Positions 1-8,819 of a DNA stretch of 64,000 nucleotides are shown piece by piece. How positions within the stretch are numbered: position 1 is the stretch's first letter; every line of letters starts with the position of its first letter. Source of the DNA: JAEZPW01 sp035629075 (lineage in GTDB: Bacteria > Acidobacteriota > Terriglobia > Terriglobales > Acidobacteriaceae); NCBI GenBank assembly GCA_035629075.1, contig DASPIK010000099.1, positions 1 to 64,000 on the forward strand, written 5' to 3'. Under the pieces are notes generated by a model. That model was not told the origin of the DNA, did no database searches, and saw only the letters and a program-made list of their open reading frames with translations. The position numbers and the translations under genes were made by a program.

Positions 1-116
1 AAAGGCTGATTACCGCAACAGAAGTTGCTGCGCTCGCTCTGTTCCTAACCTCGCCGCAAGCTGGGGGTATCAACGGCCAAGCAGTTAATCAGTGCGGCGG
101 GGCAGTGATGTCGTGA
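1..116 (+). CDS. SDR-family oxidoreductase, C-terminal fragment
   Basis: The frame that starts at base 3 is open to a TGA at 114-116 and encodes 37 residues including ATEVAALALFLTSPQAGGI and then NGQAVNQCGG. This is the C-terminal signature of classical short-chain dehydrogenases such as 3-oxoacyl-ACP reductase or 3-hydroxybutyrate dehydrogenase: an 'EVA.L..FL.S' helix followed by 'I.GQ...DGG'. The usual Asp before GG is Cys here. The catalytic and NAD(P)-binding parts lie outside the window, so substrate and cofactor cannot be judged. It is the first visible gene of the operon that continues to 10019, only 34 bases before the next start, so a ketoreductase role in the same pathway is likely but inferred. 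Confidence 0.8.
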   Translation, partial: RLITATEVAALALFLTSPQAGGINGQAVNQCGGAVMS

Positions 117-150
117 ATGCTGGAAGTGCTCGCAGCCCGAATGAAGACAT

Positions 151-1053
151 GTGTCCTTTCGCCGGCCGCAGCTCATGAACACGCTACTGCAGCGCGAGAC
201 GTTGAACGTGAGAGAGCTAGTTCAGGCTGTGACAGCCAGTGACGGTTACCGTCTGCATTATAGAGTCTGGTCTGCTTCGCATGTTTCCGCGACCGTAATC
301 CTACTTCATGGATTGATGAGTCACTCAGGTTGGCTAAGCGGTGTGGCGACTCAGGTTTGCAGTGAAGGTTTCAAGGTGGTTGGAACTGATCGGCGTGGCT
401 CTGGCATGAATCAAGCGGAGCGCGGTGACGCCCCGTCCCGGCAGTTGCTGCTTGAGGACTTGCATCGTGTACTAGAGCAGGAACGTTGCGGCGCTCCCAT
501 CTACATCGTTGGTTGGTGCTGGGGGGCAGTGCTGGCGATTAATGCCGCGCTCGAGTTCGGTCGCGAGATCAAAGGGCTCGCGCTGCTTGCCCCAGGCGTA
601 TTCCCTTCGGCTCTGATTCTGGATCGGGCGAGATCGGAGTGTCTGGATCTCCCGGACGAAGAAGACGGAGCTGCAGTGTTGCCGAGTCCGATTACGGAAG
701 GGATGTTCTCGGAATCACCAGAGGTTCAAAAGTTCATTCTCAACGATGATCTCGCAGTTCGTCGCTTTACGCCGCGTCTGTTCCGAGTCGCGCGTGAAAT
801 GTCATTGATCGCAGCCACCCGCCTGCCACAGACAAATCAGCCCGTTCTGCTCGTGTTAGCGGCACACGACCAAGCTGTTGATAACCAACGAACTCTGGGC
901 ATGGTTGACAGACTGCGAAGATCCGACGTGACGGTTGTGACGCTTGCGTGCAGCCACGGCATGCAATTCGAGGTTCCGGATCAGTTGAACAAGTGCATAG
1001 TGAAATGGCTTCGAGCCCAGCCGACCTCAGTTCAATGCGGAGGGGCCCGATGA
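151..1053 (+). CDS. alpha/beta hydrolase with Cys nucleophile
   Basis: This 300-residue soluble alpha/beta-hydrolase has the oxyanion-side HG motif (H53-G54), the nucleophile elbow GWCWG (Cys123), an acid at Asp240 (AAHD) and His269 (CSHG). The nucleophile is Cys where lipases and esterases have Ser. Cys-Asp-His triads are known from dienelactone hydrolase, so thioester or lactone hydrolysis, or acyl transfer from a carrier protein, is plausible. The start is uncertain: GTG at 151 gives the full ORF, while ATG at 175 would remove eight residues with no conserved motif. Its stop overlaps the next start (ATGA at 1050-1053), which implies translational coupling to the GH3 enzyme. MenH-like enzymes share the fold but use Ser. 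Confidence 0.85.
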   Translation: MSFRRPQLMNTLLQRETLNVRELVQAVTASDGYRLHYRVWSASHVSATVILLHGLMSHSGWLSGVATQVCSEGFKVVGTDRRGSGMNQAERGDAPSRQLLLEDLHRVLEQERCGAPIYIVGWCWGAVLAINAALEFGREIKGLALLAPGVFPSALILDRARSECLDLPDEEDGAAVLPSPITEGMFSESPEVQKFILNDDLAVRRFTPRLFRVAREMSLIAATRLPQTNQPVLLVLAAHDQAVDNQRTLGMVDRLRRSDVTVVTLACSHGMQFEVPDQLNKCIVKWLRAQPTSVQCGGAR

Positions 1054-2714
1054 CGGCCGCTGAAACGTGCAGATTGGAAACGTTTTTCGGATGCTTGGAC
1101 TCCGCTGCCGTGCAGCGAGACGTGTTATTGCGGCGAGTAGTTTGGCCTAATGCGCAATGTGAGTATGGCCGTAAACACGACTTTGGCCGCATCAAGAGCG
1201 TACAAGATTTTCAACAGGCGGTGCCACTGCAGCGCTATGACGATTTTCGCCCGGCCATCGAACGCATGGCTCATGGCGAGTCAGGGGTACTTGTTTGTGA
1301 GCCGGTGCGGCGGTTTTTTGTCACGAGCGGTTCGAGCGCGGATCCCAAGCATGTCCCCGTTACGGGCAGCTTCATCAAGGACAAATGGCGCGCTTTCCAA
1401 ACTTACTGGGGCATGGTTCGGGACTGTCATCCCGACGTTGGTCAGGGAAGCATAATTACTAATTTCTCCGATGGAGGACGTGAGGAGCGTACGGCCGGTG
1501 GCTTGCCCTGCGGGTCGGAAAGTTCTTTTTGGAACGCATGGGGGAATGGCACGCTCAATACGGCCGGGAAAGGGACAGGGCTGCCGCGCGAACTGTATCG
1601 CATACGAGATGCGTCGGCGCGATATTACGCAGTTGCACGCGTGCTGCTCGAGCAGGATGTGACGGTGCTGATGGCTCTCAATCCGAGCACGCTCGTTCTT
1701 CTGCTTGACACGCTCAACGATCGTTCTGAGTCGTTGCTGCGAGACGTGGAACAAGGAGGTGTTACGGAGGAGTTCGACATTGACGCGGACGTGGCAAGCA
1801 AGCTTCTCGCCACGTATCCCGCGAACTCAAGCCGCTCGTGTGAGCTAGCCGCTTTGCGACAGTCGGAAAGTCCCCGGCTTCCACCATGGCGGGTCTGGCG
1901 GAATCTGCAGCTTGTCATTTGCTGGCGAAGCCCCATGGTGCAACCTTACCTCGAACGGTTGAAACAGCACCTTGGCGCTATTCGACAACGCGATTACCTG
2001 TTGATGGCCTCGGAAGGGGTGATCGCAATTCCTTTTGAAGATGATGTCAGCGGCGGAGCCGTGGCTACCGGCATTCACTTTTATGAATTCATACCTGAGG
2101 AACTTGCGGATGGTCAAGATCCGCCAACTCTCCTCGCACACGAGTTGTCGCCCGGAAGCAACTACGTTGTTGTGCTGAGCAATTCAGCAGGCCTGTACCG
2201 TTACAACATCGGCGATGTGGTCAGGGTCACGGGTTTCGTGGGTACTACACCGGTGCTCGAATTTCTTTATCGGAGTGGCCACACGTGCTCTCTTACGGGA
2301 GAAAAACTGACAGAGGATCAGGTCGCCTGCAGCGTTTACCAAGCGGCTTCGCGGCAGGGGTTGCAACTGCAGGGGTTCACGTTCTGTCCGGCCCACAGGC
2401 CGTTCCCGCATTACGGATTGGTCGCCGAATTTGACCGGACGCCAAGTCGGGGTGAACTCAGTTCCTTCATCGCAGAAGTCGAACGTGAATTGAGTAGCCG
2501 CAACTTGGAATACAAGGCGAAGCGAGAGTCCCGCCGACTGGGCGCTCCAGAGCTATTGGTTGCGGCGCGGGGTTGTTATGCCGCGCTGAGGCAACGACGT
2601 ATCGCGTCCGGCACCAGTGATGCCCAGGTGAAGATTGCGTGCCTTACGCGCGATGTGACATTTCGAGACAGCTTTCAAATTGTGGAACGTTTGCCATGCG
2701 CATCAACAGCGTGA
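1050..2714 (+). CDS. GH3-family acyl-adenylating amidosynthetase
   Basis: This 554-residue protein belongs to the GH3 family (auxin/jasmonate acyl-amido synthetases), an adenylate-forming group distinct from acyl-CoA ligases. The ATP-binding motif TSGSSADPK lies at residues 92-100. Further family hallmarks follow: MASEGVIAIPF, GLYRYNIGDVVRVTG and SLTGEKLTEDQ. In plants these enzymes activate a carboxylate as acyl-AMP and join it to an amino acid; the bacterial members are poorly characterised. ATG 1050 is preferred because GGAGG sits at 1039-1043 and the codon overlaps the preceding stop; the frame is open upstream to 948, but that would overlap the hydrolase by over 100 bases. A dedicated carrier protein two genes downstream makes acyl transfer to ACP an alternative to amide formation (inference). 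Confidence 0.9.
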   Translation: MTAAETCRLETFFGCLDSAAVQRDVLLRRVVWPNAQCEYGRKHDFGRIKSVQDFQQAVPLQRYDDFRPAIERMAHGESGVLVCEPVRRFFVTSGSSADPKHVPVTGSFIKDKWRAFQTYWGMVRDCHPDVGQGSIITNFSDGGREERTAGGLPCGSESSFWNAWGNGTLNTAGKGTGLPRELYRIRDASARYYAVARVLLEQDVTVLMALNPSTLVLLLDTLNDRSESLLRDVEQGGVTEEFDIDADVASKLLATYPANSSRSCELAALRQSESPRLPPWRVWRNLQLVICWRSPMVQPYLERLKQHLGAIRQRDYLLMASEGVIAIPFEDDVSGGAVATGIHFYEFIPEELADGQDPPTLLAHELSPGSNYVVVLSNSAGLYRYNIGDVVRVTGFVGTTPVLEFLYRSGHTCSLTGEKLTEDQVACSVYQAASRQGLQLQGFTFCPAHRPFPHYGLVAEFDRTPSRGELSSFIAEVERELSSRNLEYKAKRESRRLGAPELLVAARGCYAALRQRRIASGTSDAQVKIACLTRDVTFRDSFQIVERLPCASTA

Positions 2715-3817
2715 CCGTTCAACGCCTCTCGATTCCATTCAGAAGCCCGTTCATACATGCGTCGAAGGCCCGGGGCAGAACGGAAACAGTGGTTCTGTGG
2801 ATCACTGGAAGCGATGGCATAACGGGCGTGGGCGAAATACTGCCCAGACCGTACTTAACGGGCGAAACGATAGACAGTGTTTCACAGAGCGTACGATTAA
2901 TCGCTCAGCGCTGGGTCGGTGAAACATTTCGCAGTCTGAACGAAACCATAAGAGCGCTCCATGCGGAGTTCAGCGAGACCGAGCGTGCGCTTGCCACTTT
3001 CGCTGGATGGGAACTGGCAGTCCTGGATCTCGCCGGGAAGAGCTTCAATATCGCTGCAGGGGATGTGCTGGGTGATGCGGTGAAACCTGATCTACAGCCA
3101 GGCGTGGTTATCGATTTCGCCCTACCTACGAAAGCGCTTGAAAAGCACTGCATTCTACTTCGTCTGCGAGGTCAGCGGCACATCAAGGTTAAAGTGGGCC
3201 GCGATGACGATTTGGTTCGTCTGCAGATAGTTTCCCAAGTTTTCGGCAAGGAATTCCCCTTACGGCTGGATGCAAATGGCATCTGGACAGCAGATGAGGC
3301 GATCAGGGCATTGCGACGCATGCGGGGAATAAACATAGCTTCCATCGAGCAACCAGTTCCGGCCGGTGATCTCACTGGCATGCGCAGGGTTCGCCAGGAG
3401 ACACGCATACCTGTGGTGGCGGATGAATCCGTCTGCAGCTACAGAGATGCAGAGCGGGTAATCGATGCGCGCGCGGCGGATGTTTTCAACGTCCGCTTAG
3501 CGAAATGCGGCGGGTTTCTTGGGTCGCTTCGCTTGTCGAAACTCGCGGCGGCAAGCGGTTTTCGATGTCAGCTTGGAACGTTGGTTGGCGAAACTGGAAT
3601 TCTGTCCGCGGCCGCAGAAACGTTTGGGCGGCGACTGGACTGCTTTGATTTCCTCGAAGGAAAAGGCCAGAGCAAGCGACTTCTTGTAGAGGACGTTCTC
3701 GAACCTTCTCCGAGCGACGACGGTGCTATACGAGGCCTGGGAATTCGAGTTGCTGCCAACAAGATCACTCGTTGGGCTGCATCTGCAGCTACGACGTACA
3801 CGGCAGGAAGGAGCTAA
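2696..3817 (+). CDS. enolase-superfamily enzyme, MLE/dipeptide-epimerase subgroup
   Basis: This 373-residue protein is of the muconate-lactonizing subgroup. An N-terminal capping domain (about 1-120) precedes a TIM barrel carrying the KxK motif (K164, K166), the metal ligands D192 (LDAN), E218 (IEQP) and D243 (ADES), and then NVRLAKCGG. Aligned on L-Ala-D/L-Glu epimerase (Lys162, Asp191, Glu219, Asp244, Lys268), the second catalytic Lys position is Arg267, with a Lys three residues later. Proton abstraction alpha to a carboxylate is therefore expected, but the exact reaction (epimerisation, cycloisomerisation, dehydration or o-succinylbenzoate synthesis) is open. ATG 2696 overlaps the GH3 gene by 19 bases; an earlier in-frame start at 2639 would add an unconserved leader. 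Confidence 0.9.
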   Translation: MRINSVTVQRLSIPFRSPFIHASKARGRTETVVLWITGSDGITGVGEILPRPYLTGETIDSVSQSVRLIAQRWVGETFRSLNETIRALHAEFSETERALATFAGWELAVLDLAGKSFNIAAGDVLGDAVKPDLQPGVVIDFALPTKALEKHCILLRLRGQRHIKVKVGRDDDLVRLQIVSQVFGKEFPLRLDANGIWTADEAIRALRRMRGINIASIEQPVPAGDLTGMRRVRQETRIPVVADESVCSYRDAERVIDARAADVFNVRLAKCGGFLGSLRLSKLAAASGFRCQLGTLVGETGILSAAAETFGRRLDCFDFLEGKGQSKRLLVEDVLEPSPSDDGAIRGLGIRVAANKITRWAASAATTYTAGRS

Positions 3818-3825
3818 AGCTAAGC

Positions 3826-4116
3826 ATGTGTGCTAACACGAACATCAGCGAAACGGTCATAACGTATATCCGAAGCCAACTAACGGCACAAGTGCCGGAT
3901 ATAGACTCACTGTTATTTGCAGACGGATACCTGGATTCGACTGCGATGCTAGACCTCATTCTATGGATCGGAGATACGTTCAAGATTGCCGTTGCGAATG
4001 AGGACCTCGTACCAGAGAACTTCGCTACGGTGCGCAACATATCAGATTTTGTGCAGCGGAATATCCCGGCAGCGGAACGCCAGGAAGGGAATGCAACTCC
4101 AGTCGGGTATGACTGA
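3826..4116 (+). CDS. stand-alone acyl carrier protein
   Basis: This 96-residue acidic protein has the carrier-protein core GYLDSTAMLDLILW. Ser38 in the LDS motif is the expected phosphopantetheine site, followed by the helix that recognises partner enzymes. It is a little longer than a fatty-acid ACP (about 78) because of a hydrophilic C-terminal tail after residue 83. The start is ATG 3826, eight bases after the enolase-like gene, with AAGGAG at 3808-3813; the frame is open further upstream but overlaps the enolase gene. Its place between the enolase-like enzyme and the decarboxylase suggests that intermediates are carried as thioesters. No phosphopantetheinyl transferase, ketosynthase or peptide synthetase is present in the window. 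Confidence 0.93.
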   Translation: MCANTNISETVITYIRSQLTAQVPDIDSLLFADGYLDSTAMLDLILWIGDTFKIAVANEDLVPENFATVRNISDFVQRNIPAAERQEGNATPVGYD

Positions 4117-4152
4117 TGGCGCTGTCGGCCACGTTCATGCCCGAAAGGTCGT

Positions 4153-5511
4153 ATGTTTGATCTAGCCACATTCGTGGAGGCAGTCAGGCGCGAAAGGCCG
4201 CGTGATGTCGTCGATGTCCAGCGCGAGGTCAATCCGAAACACGAAACGGCTGCCATCATACTTAAGCTCGAACAGCGCCATAGATCTCCGTTGTTAGTGT
4301 TTCACCGGGTGTCCGGCACTCCATTCCCACTTGTTACGAACGTATGCGGGTCGGTGGCGCGTCTAGCATTAGCGTTGGGCTGTCCAGTGGCCGAACTTTC
4401 TAGATGCTATGCTGAGCGAATCGCACAGCCTATCAAGCCGGAGCTGACGGCGGACGCACCTGTGCAGGAACGCATAAGTACAGGCGAGCGAGTCGATCTT
4501 CAAGCACTCCCACAGCTTATCTATCACGAACATGATGCCGCGCAGCCGTATATAACCGCTGCTATCGTAGTTGCGCGGGATCCCGAAACCGGCAAAACGA
4601 ACCTGAGCTTTCATCGTTTGATGATGACGGGCCGCAACAGCACGGCAATCTTCATGGCTCATGGTAAGCATCTGGAAAGCATTTATCGGAAATACGAGAG
4701 TGCGAATGAAGCCATGCCGATAGCCGCATTCATCGGCGCGCATCCTACATGCACGCTGGGCGCGCTGTATTCGGGAACTCCTGATACCGAGGAGTATGAC
4801 ATTATTGGCGGTCTGCAGCGGGCGCCTTTGCGCGTGACTAAGTGCGTCACCGACGACTTGCAGGTACCTGCGAACTCTGAATTCGTCCTCGAAGGTGTTG
4901 TACCGCCGCGTCAGCGTGTGCTTGAAGGTCCCTTTGGGGAGTTCACCGGATATGCGAAGGGCAGGATCTGGACACCGGTGTTCCATGTGAAGGCGATTAC
5001 CTCACGCAGTGAACCGCTGTTCCAGGATATTGTTGGTGGATCATTCGAGCACCTTTTGCTGCCAATTCTTGCTCTTGAACACGATTTACTCCATGCGGCT
5101 CGCGCGGTCGTACCGAACACCGTGAAGGTGAAGGCGGTGGCCCCGTTGACGGTGGTTGCCGCGATCGAGAAGACCGATGACTCACAGCCCGAGCAACTGA
5201 TGCGGGCTCTTCTGTCTCACGACATTTACGTCAAGCAGGTGATCGTCGTCGACAGCGATGTAGATATCGGCGACCTGCGGCAAGTAACAGGTGCGATTGC
5301 ACTGCATGTTCGTCCTGACCGCGATGTTCGAATCTATCCTCAGCAACGTGGAACCGAACTAGATCCTTCGGCTGAATCTGAGGACGGCGCGACGGCGAAA
5401 CTAGGTCTCGACGCCACTATGTCCAAGAGCGCACGTGACATAAGAAAGAACACAGTCCCGCAGAGAGTCCTCGATTCCATTGATGTGACGCAACTCCTCG
5501 ATAGCCACTAA
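4153..5511 (+). CDS. UbiD-family prenyl-FMN (de)carboxylase
   Basis: This 452-residue enzyme belongs to the UbiD/Fdc family, which uses prenylated FMN for reversible decarboxylation of aromatic or alpha,beta-unsaturated acids. The catalytic Arg-Glu-Glu set is recognisable: R155 in NLSFHR, and E258 and E263 in EGPFGEFTGY, spaced as in fungal Fdc1 (R173, E277, E282). The C-terminal GLDAT motif is also typical. Length is near the family norm (450-500). No UbiX (prenyl-FMN synthase) is seen, so the cofactor must be supplied from elsewhere. The gene starts 36 bases after the ACP gene and ends 36 bases before the flavoprotein, consistent with one transcript. The substrate is probably an unsaturated or aryl acid made by the neighbouring enzymes (inference). 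Confidence 0.93.
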   Translation: MFDLATFVEAVRRERPRDVVDVQREVNPKHETAAIILKLEQRHRSPLLVFHRVSGTPFPLVTNVCGSVARLALALGCPVAELSRCYAERIAQPIKPELTADAPVQERISTGERVDLQALPQLIYHEHDAAQPYITAAIVVARDPETGKTNLSFHRLMMTGRNSTAIFMAHGKHLESIYRKYESANEAMPIAAFIGAHPTCTLGALYSGTPDTEEYDIIGGLQRAPLRVTKCVTDDLQVPANSEFVLEGVVPPRQRVLEGPFGEFTGYAKGRIWTPVFHVKAITSRSEPLFQDIVGGSFEHLLLPILALEHDLLHAARAVVPNTVKVKAVAPLTVVAAIEKTDDSQPEQLMRALLSHDIYVKQVIVVDSDVDIGDLRQVTGAIALHVRPDRDVRIYPQQRGTELDPSAESEDGATAKLGLDATMSKSARDIRKNTVPQRVLDSIDVTQLLDSH

Positions 5512-5547
5512 GCAAAAGCAAAGTTGTAGAGAGTGCTGGCACAGCCT

Positions 5548-7263
5548 ATGAAACGCTTCGAAACAGATGTCTTGATCATTGGGGGCGGAGGTGCCGCGAC
5601 CGCAGCGGCTATCAGTGCGCATTCGAATGGAGCACGGACCATGCTCGCGGTCAAGGGACGTTTCGGAGTTCCCGGAGCACGAGGCGCAGGTGCGACCTCA
5701 AACCCCCTGGGCGATTTCTGGACCATGCGAACGGTGGGGCCGGAAGGCAGCTTCTTCAACCCGCCTAGCCTTGTTTACCGTGACATGCTGCAAACGGGGC
5801 TCGGGATGGCCGACCCGCAGTTGTGCCGTATTTTCGTCGATGAGGTGGGGACTGCGATCAGCCGGCTGAATGAAATGGGGCTGCAGTTCAAACGCAAGGT
5901 CCTGGCTGTCATGGAGGCGAACCCCAACTCCGGCGGCACAAATAGTATTGTCTCACTTCAAAAGGCAGTCATTGAGGGCACACAAACTCGTGTGCTGGAG
6001 CAGGCCAACATCGTCGATATTGTGGTCGACGGCGACCGATGCGTCGGGGCGATCGGCATTGGTGACGATGGTGACCTGCTGTTGATCGAAGCTGGAGCGG
6101 TGATTCTGGCAGCAGGCGGCGTAGGCCAGCTCTTCCGATACAGTTTCAATCCTTCGGGGAACACTGGTGACGCCTATGCCATGGCGTTACGCGCGGGTGC
6201 TGCCCTGTTCAACATGGAGTTCATGCAGCAGGGTTTAGCAACCACCTGGCCTACCCAGGCAATGGTGATGCTGTATGAAATGAAAGAACCGTATCGGCTT
6301 CTGAATGGTGAAGGAAAGACGTTCGTAAGTGACTACCTTCCAGAGGGAGTGACGATTGAGGAGGTCTCGAAAAAAAAGGCGTACCACTGGCCGGTAAGCT
6401 GCCGTGACGAAGCGCTACATCTTGATCGCGCAATAAAGGGCGAGGTGTTAGCGGGGCGAGGAACGAGACACGACGGAGTGTTCCTAGACCTATCCAGGGC
6501 GGCGCGTGGGTTCGAGCCGGAGTTGTTTCAAAAATTCATGCTGTCGAAAGGGATTGATGTGGATCGTGACCTGTTACAAGTGCAGGTCCACCATCACACC
6601 AGTAACGGTGGCATTCGGATTGACGCGGACGCTCAAAGCAACATTGCGGGCTTGTTTGCCGCCGGGGAGGCGGCAGGCTGGCAAGGTGCGGATCGGCTAG
6701 GCGGCACAATGTTGAGTGGGTCGCAGGTTTTCGGCTGGCGAGCCGGTAGCAAGGCGTCGCAGGTCGCATCGAGTCGGCCGAGCACGGGCGTACCGCCGGA
6801 AGCAATCGAAACTGTGACGGAGCAGGTCGCAAGATTTTCGGAAACGAAGGGTGACCGGCGCCCACTGGAACTCCGTCGCGAGCTTCAGCGAATCATGTGG
6901 GAAACGCTCATCGTAGAGAAAGACGCCGGCACGTTAACACGCGCGAGGGACTACATGACGAAAGCGCGCGAGGACCTCTCGAAGCACCTCAGAATTGCTG
7001 AACCCGCAGATCTGGCCCTCGCTTTCGAACAACGAAACCTTCTTGATGTGGCGGAAGTGATTGTCGCGGCTGCGTGCATGCGAACCGAAAGTCGTGGTAG
7101 CCACTACCGCCGAGACTACCCAAAGCGTGATGACGTTCATTGGCTTACAAACATCTTCATCACCAAGCACAACGGAACGCTGTCGCTCCAAAAAGAGTGG
7201 GTTGGCAGGGAGCACGGGTGGAAAGATGAACCGGGCGACGTCAGGATTAAACCTTGGGGATAA
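5548..7263 (+). CDS. FAD-dependent oxidoreductase, fumarate reductase/SdhA-like
   Basis: This 571-residue flavoprotein of the succinate dehydrogenase/fumarate reductase superfamily has the N-terminal dinucleotide motif VLIIGGGGAATAAA (residues 8-21), the HHHTSNGGI segment near 347-355, which corresponds to the substrate/hydride region, and GLFAAGEAAG for FAD ribityl binding. The C-terminal helical domain resembles that of L-aspartate oxidase and adenylylsulfate reductase. There is no Tat signal and no iron-sulfur or cytochrome partner gene, so it is probably a soluble enzyme that reduces or introduces a C=C bond. ATG 5548 is chosen; a GTG at 5533 is in frame but adds only five residues. The unsaturated product of a UbiD reaction would be a suitable substrate (inference). 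Confidence 0.9.
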   Translation: MKRFETDVLIIGGGGAATAAAISAHSNGARTMLAVKGRFGVPGARGAGATSNPLGDFWTMRTVGPEGSFFNPPSLVYRDMLQTGLGMADPQLCRIFVDEVGTAISRLNEMGLQFKRKVLAVMEANPNSGGTNSIVSLQKAVIEGTQTRVLEQANIVDIVVDGDRCVGAIGIGDDGDLLLIEAGAVILAAGGVGQLFRYSFNPSGNTGDAYAMALRAGAALFNMEFMQQGLATTWPTQAMVMLYEMKEPYRLLNGEGKTFVSDYLPEGVTIEEVSKKKAYHWPVSCRDEALHLDRAIKGEVLAGRGTRHDGVFLDLSRAARGFEPELFQKFMLSKGIDVDRDLLQVQVHHHTSNGGIRIDADAQSNIAGLFAAGEAAGWQGADRLGGTMLSGSQVFGWRAGSKASQVASSRPSTGVPPEAIETVTEQVARFSETKGDRRPLELRRELQRIMWETLIVEKDAGTLTRARDYMTKAREDLSKHLRIAEPADLALAFEQRNLLDVAEVIVAAACMRTESRGSHYRRDYPKRDDVHWLTNIFITKHNGTLSLQKEWVGREHGWKDEPGDVRIKPWG

Positions 7264-7301
7264 CGAACGCCACATCGCCCCACTCACAACTGAAACTGAA
7301 T

Positions 7302-8792
7302 ATGCACACGGTTGAAAAAAACCGATCGCCAGTGTCGACATGGTGGGTGTTCGCCTTCGGTCTTCTTGCGGTGCTCGGTGCCTTGGTTGTCTTGTCCACA
7401 GACGCCATCGGCGCCGCGCGCACGCTGGGAGTACTTGGCATGTTCGGCGCTGCCTTCTTTGTTCCGGATGCGATCCGAGGTGCCTACGCCCGCCTGGCCA
7501 GATTGCGTCACGAGCTTTCGTGGTGGCATTGGCTATGGTTGATTGCTCTTCTAAGTTCGCTAGTGTTTCGGATCCGAGATACGCGTGAAATTGAGCATCA
7601 GGCGCTGGATTTCTGGGCGCTGTACAGAGTAGCCCTGCTGTTGGTAGTTGCCATGACTCTATGGCGACACCTGCGTGGTACCAGCTGGATTCGACCCGTC
7701 TTTCAGGGAATCATCGGCTTGCTGGCGGTTTACGCCCTGGTTGCAATGGCGTCTACAGTCTGGTCAGTAAAACCATCGTGGACCGCGTACAAGTCTGTAG
7801 AGTATCTCGTCGATCTGGTTCTGCTGGCCACGATCGTGAGGTTTGCGCCCGACCTGACGCGATACAAAACGCTCCTCGACTGGACTTGGGTGATGATGGC
7901 GCTGCTACTGGTCACGGTCTGGATCGGAACATTTGTCTGGCCTGATCGAGCGTTGCTCCGCGGAGGCGACTTACTCGGCCCGCGCATTGCCGGCGTATTT
8001 CCCGCACTCGATCAGAATACGGTAGGTGAATATGGTGCGATCCTGGCAATTGTTGCCATGGTGCGCCGCTGGCGAAATCCCAACAGAGCTGGCCGGGTGT
8101 TCTACCTTGCAGTGTTCGTGTTTGGCTTGGTCACCCTTTTGCGATCACAAACACGAGTGGCGATCTTCGGGTTCGTTCTCGGAGCCGCGCTGCTCCTTAT
8201 CATTGGCCGCCGACTTAAAACGCTTGCCCTCCTTGTGGTGGTCGTCGCCTCGCTGTTTGCGTTCACCGATATCGCGAATGTCGCGGAGGGCATTTACAAC
8301 CGGGGCGACCGGAAGGCTGGCCTGGAGTCTCTCAGCGGCAGGCTGCCGAAATGGGAGCTTGCTTTCGAGCAAATAAGCAAGCGACCAATAACAGGATACG
8401 GGGCGTATGCCGCCGAGCGATTCATGCTCGCGCCTCAGATGCGAGGCTTGCGCGACATGAAGAGCACCGACGTCCTAAATACCTATATCGAGGTTTTGAG
8501 TGGTACAGGCCTGCTAGGTCTCTTACCGTTTGTGGCGGCGCTTGCCGCGACTTGGTTCTGGCTGATGCGAGCAACGCGGTTCAAACACCTATCGAGTCCC
8601 GAGCACCTTCTTGTGCTGGAGTGTTTAGGTGTTCTAGCCATAATCACCGCTCGAACGCTCTCATCTGTAAGGTTAATCAACCACACTGCATTGCTCGGGT
8701 TGGTGGTCATAGGATGTGCGGAACTGATCCGGCGCAACTACGCACGGCGGACGGTCAAACGGGCGGGCAACCGGAACGCCGCATCCGCTTGA
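7302..8792 (+). CDS. O-antigen ligase/Wzy-type membrane protein
   Basis: This 496-residue polytopic membrane protein has about 10-12 hydrophobic segments. The Wzy_C/WaaL (PF04932-type) core is visible as RSQTRVAIFGFVLG, then a periplasmic loop with GRLPKWELAFEQISKRPITG and GYGAYAAE, where Arg and His/Tyr residues in other members act in glycan transfer. Such proteins polymerise or ligate undecaprenyl-linked glycans at the periplasmic face, and some O-glycosylate proteins. ATG 7302 starts 38 bases after the flavoprotein; an in-frame TTG at 7254 overlapping its stop is possible but has no ribosome-binding site. With the following glycosyltransferase it forms the glycan half of the operon. Confidence 0.88.
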   Translation: MHTVEKNRSPVSTWWVFAFGLLAVLGALVVLSTDAIGAARTLGVLGMFGAAFFVPDAIRGAYARLARLRHELSWWHWLWLIALLSSLVFRIRDTREIEHQALDFWALYRVALLLVVAMTLWRHLRGTSWIRPVFQGIIGLLAVYALVAMASTVWSVKPSWTAYKSVEYLVDLVLLATIVRFAPDLTRYKTLLDWTWVMMALLLVTVWIGTFVWPDRALLRGGDLLGPRIAGVFPALDQNTVGEYGAILAIVAMVRRWRNPNRAGRVFYLAVFVFGLVTLLRSQTRVAIFGFVLGAALLLIIGRRLKTLALLVVVVASLFAFTDIANVAEGIYNRGDRKAGLESLSGRLPKWELAFEQISKRPITGYGAYAAERFMLAPQMRGLRDMKSTDVLNTYIEVLSGTGLLGLLPFVAALAATWFWLMRATRFKHLSSPEHLLVLECLGVLAIITARTLSSVRLINHTALLGLVVIGCAELIRRNYARRTVKRAGNRNAASA

Positions 8793-8819
8793 TTCTCCTT
8801 ACATTCTCGACAGCCGTTT

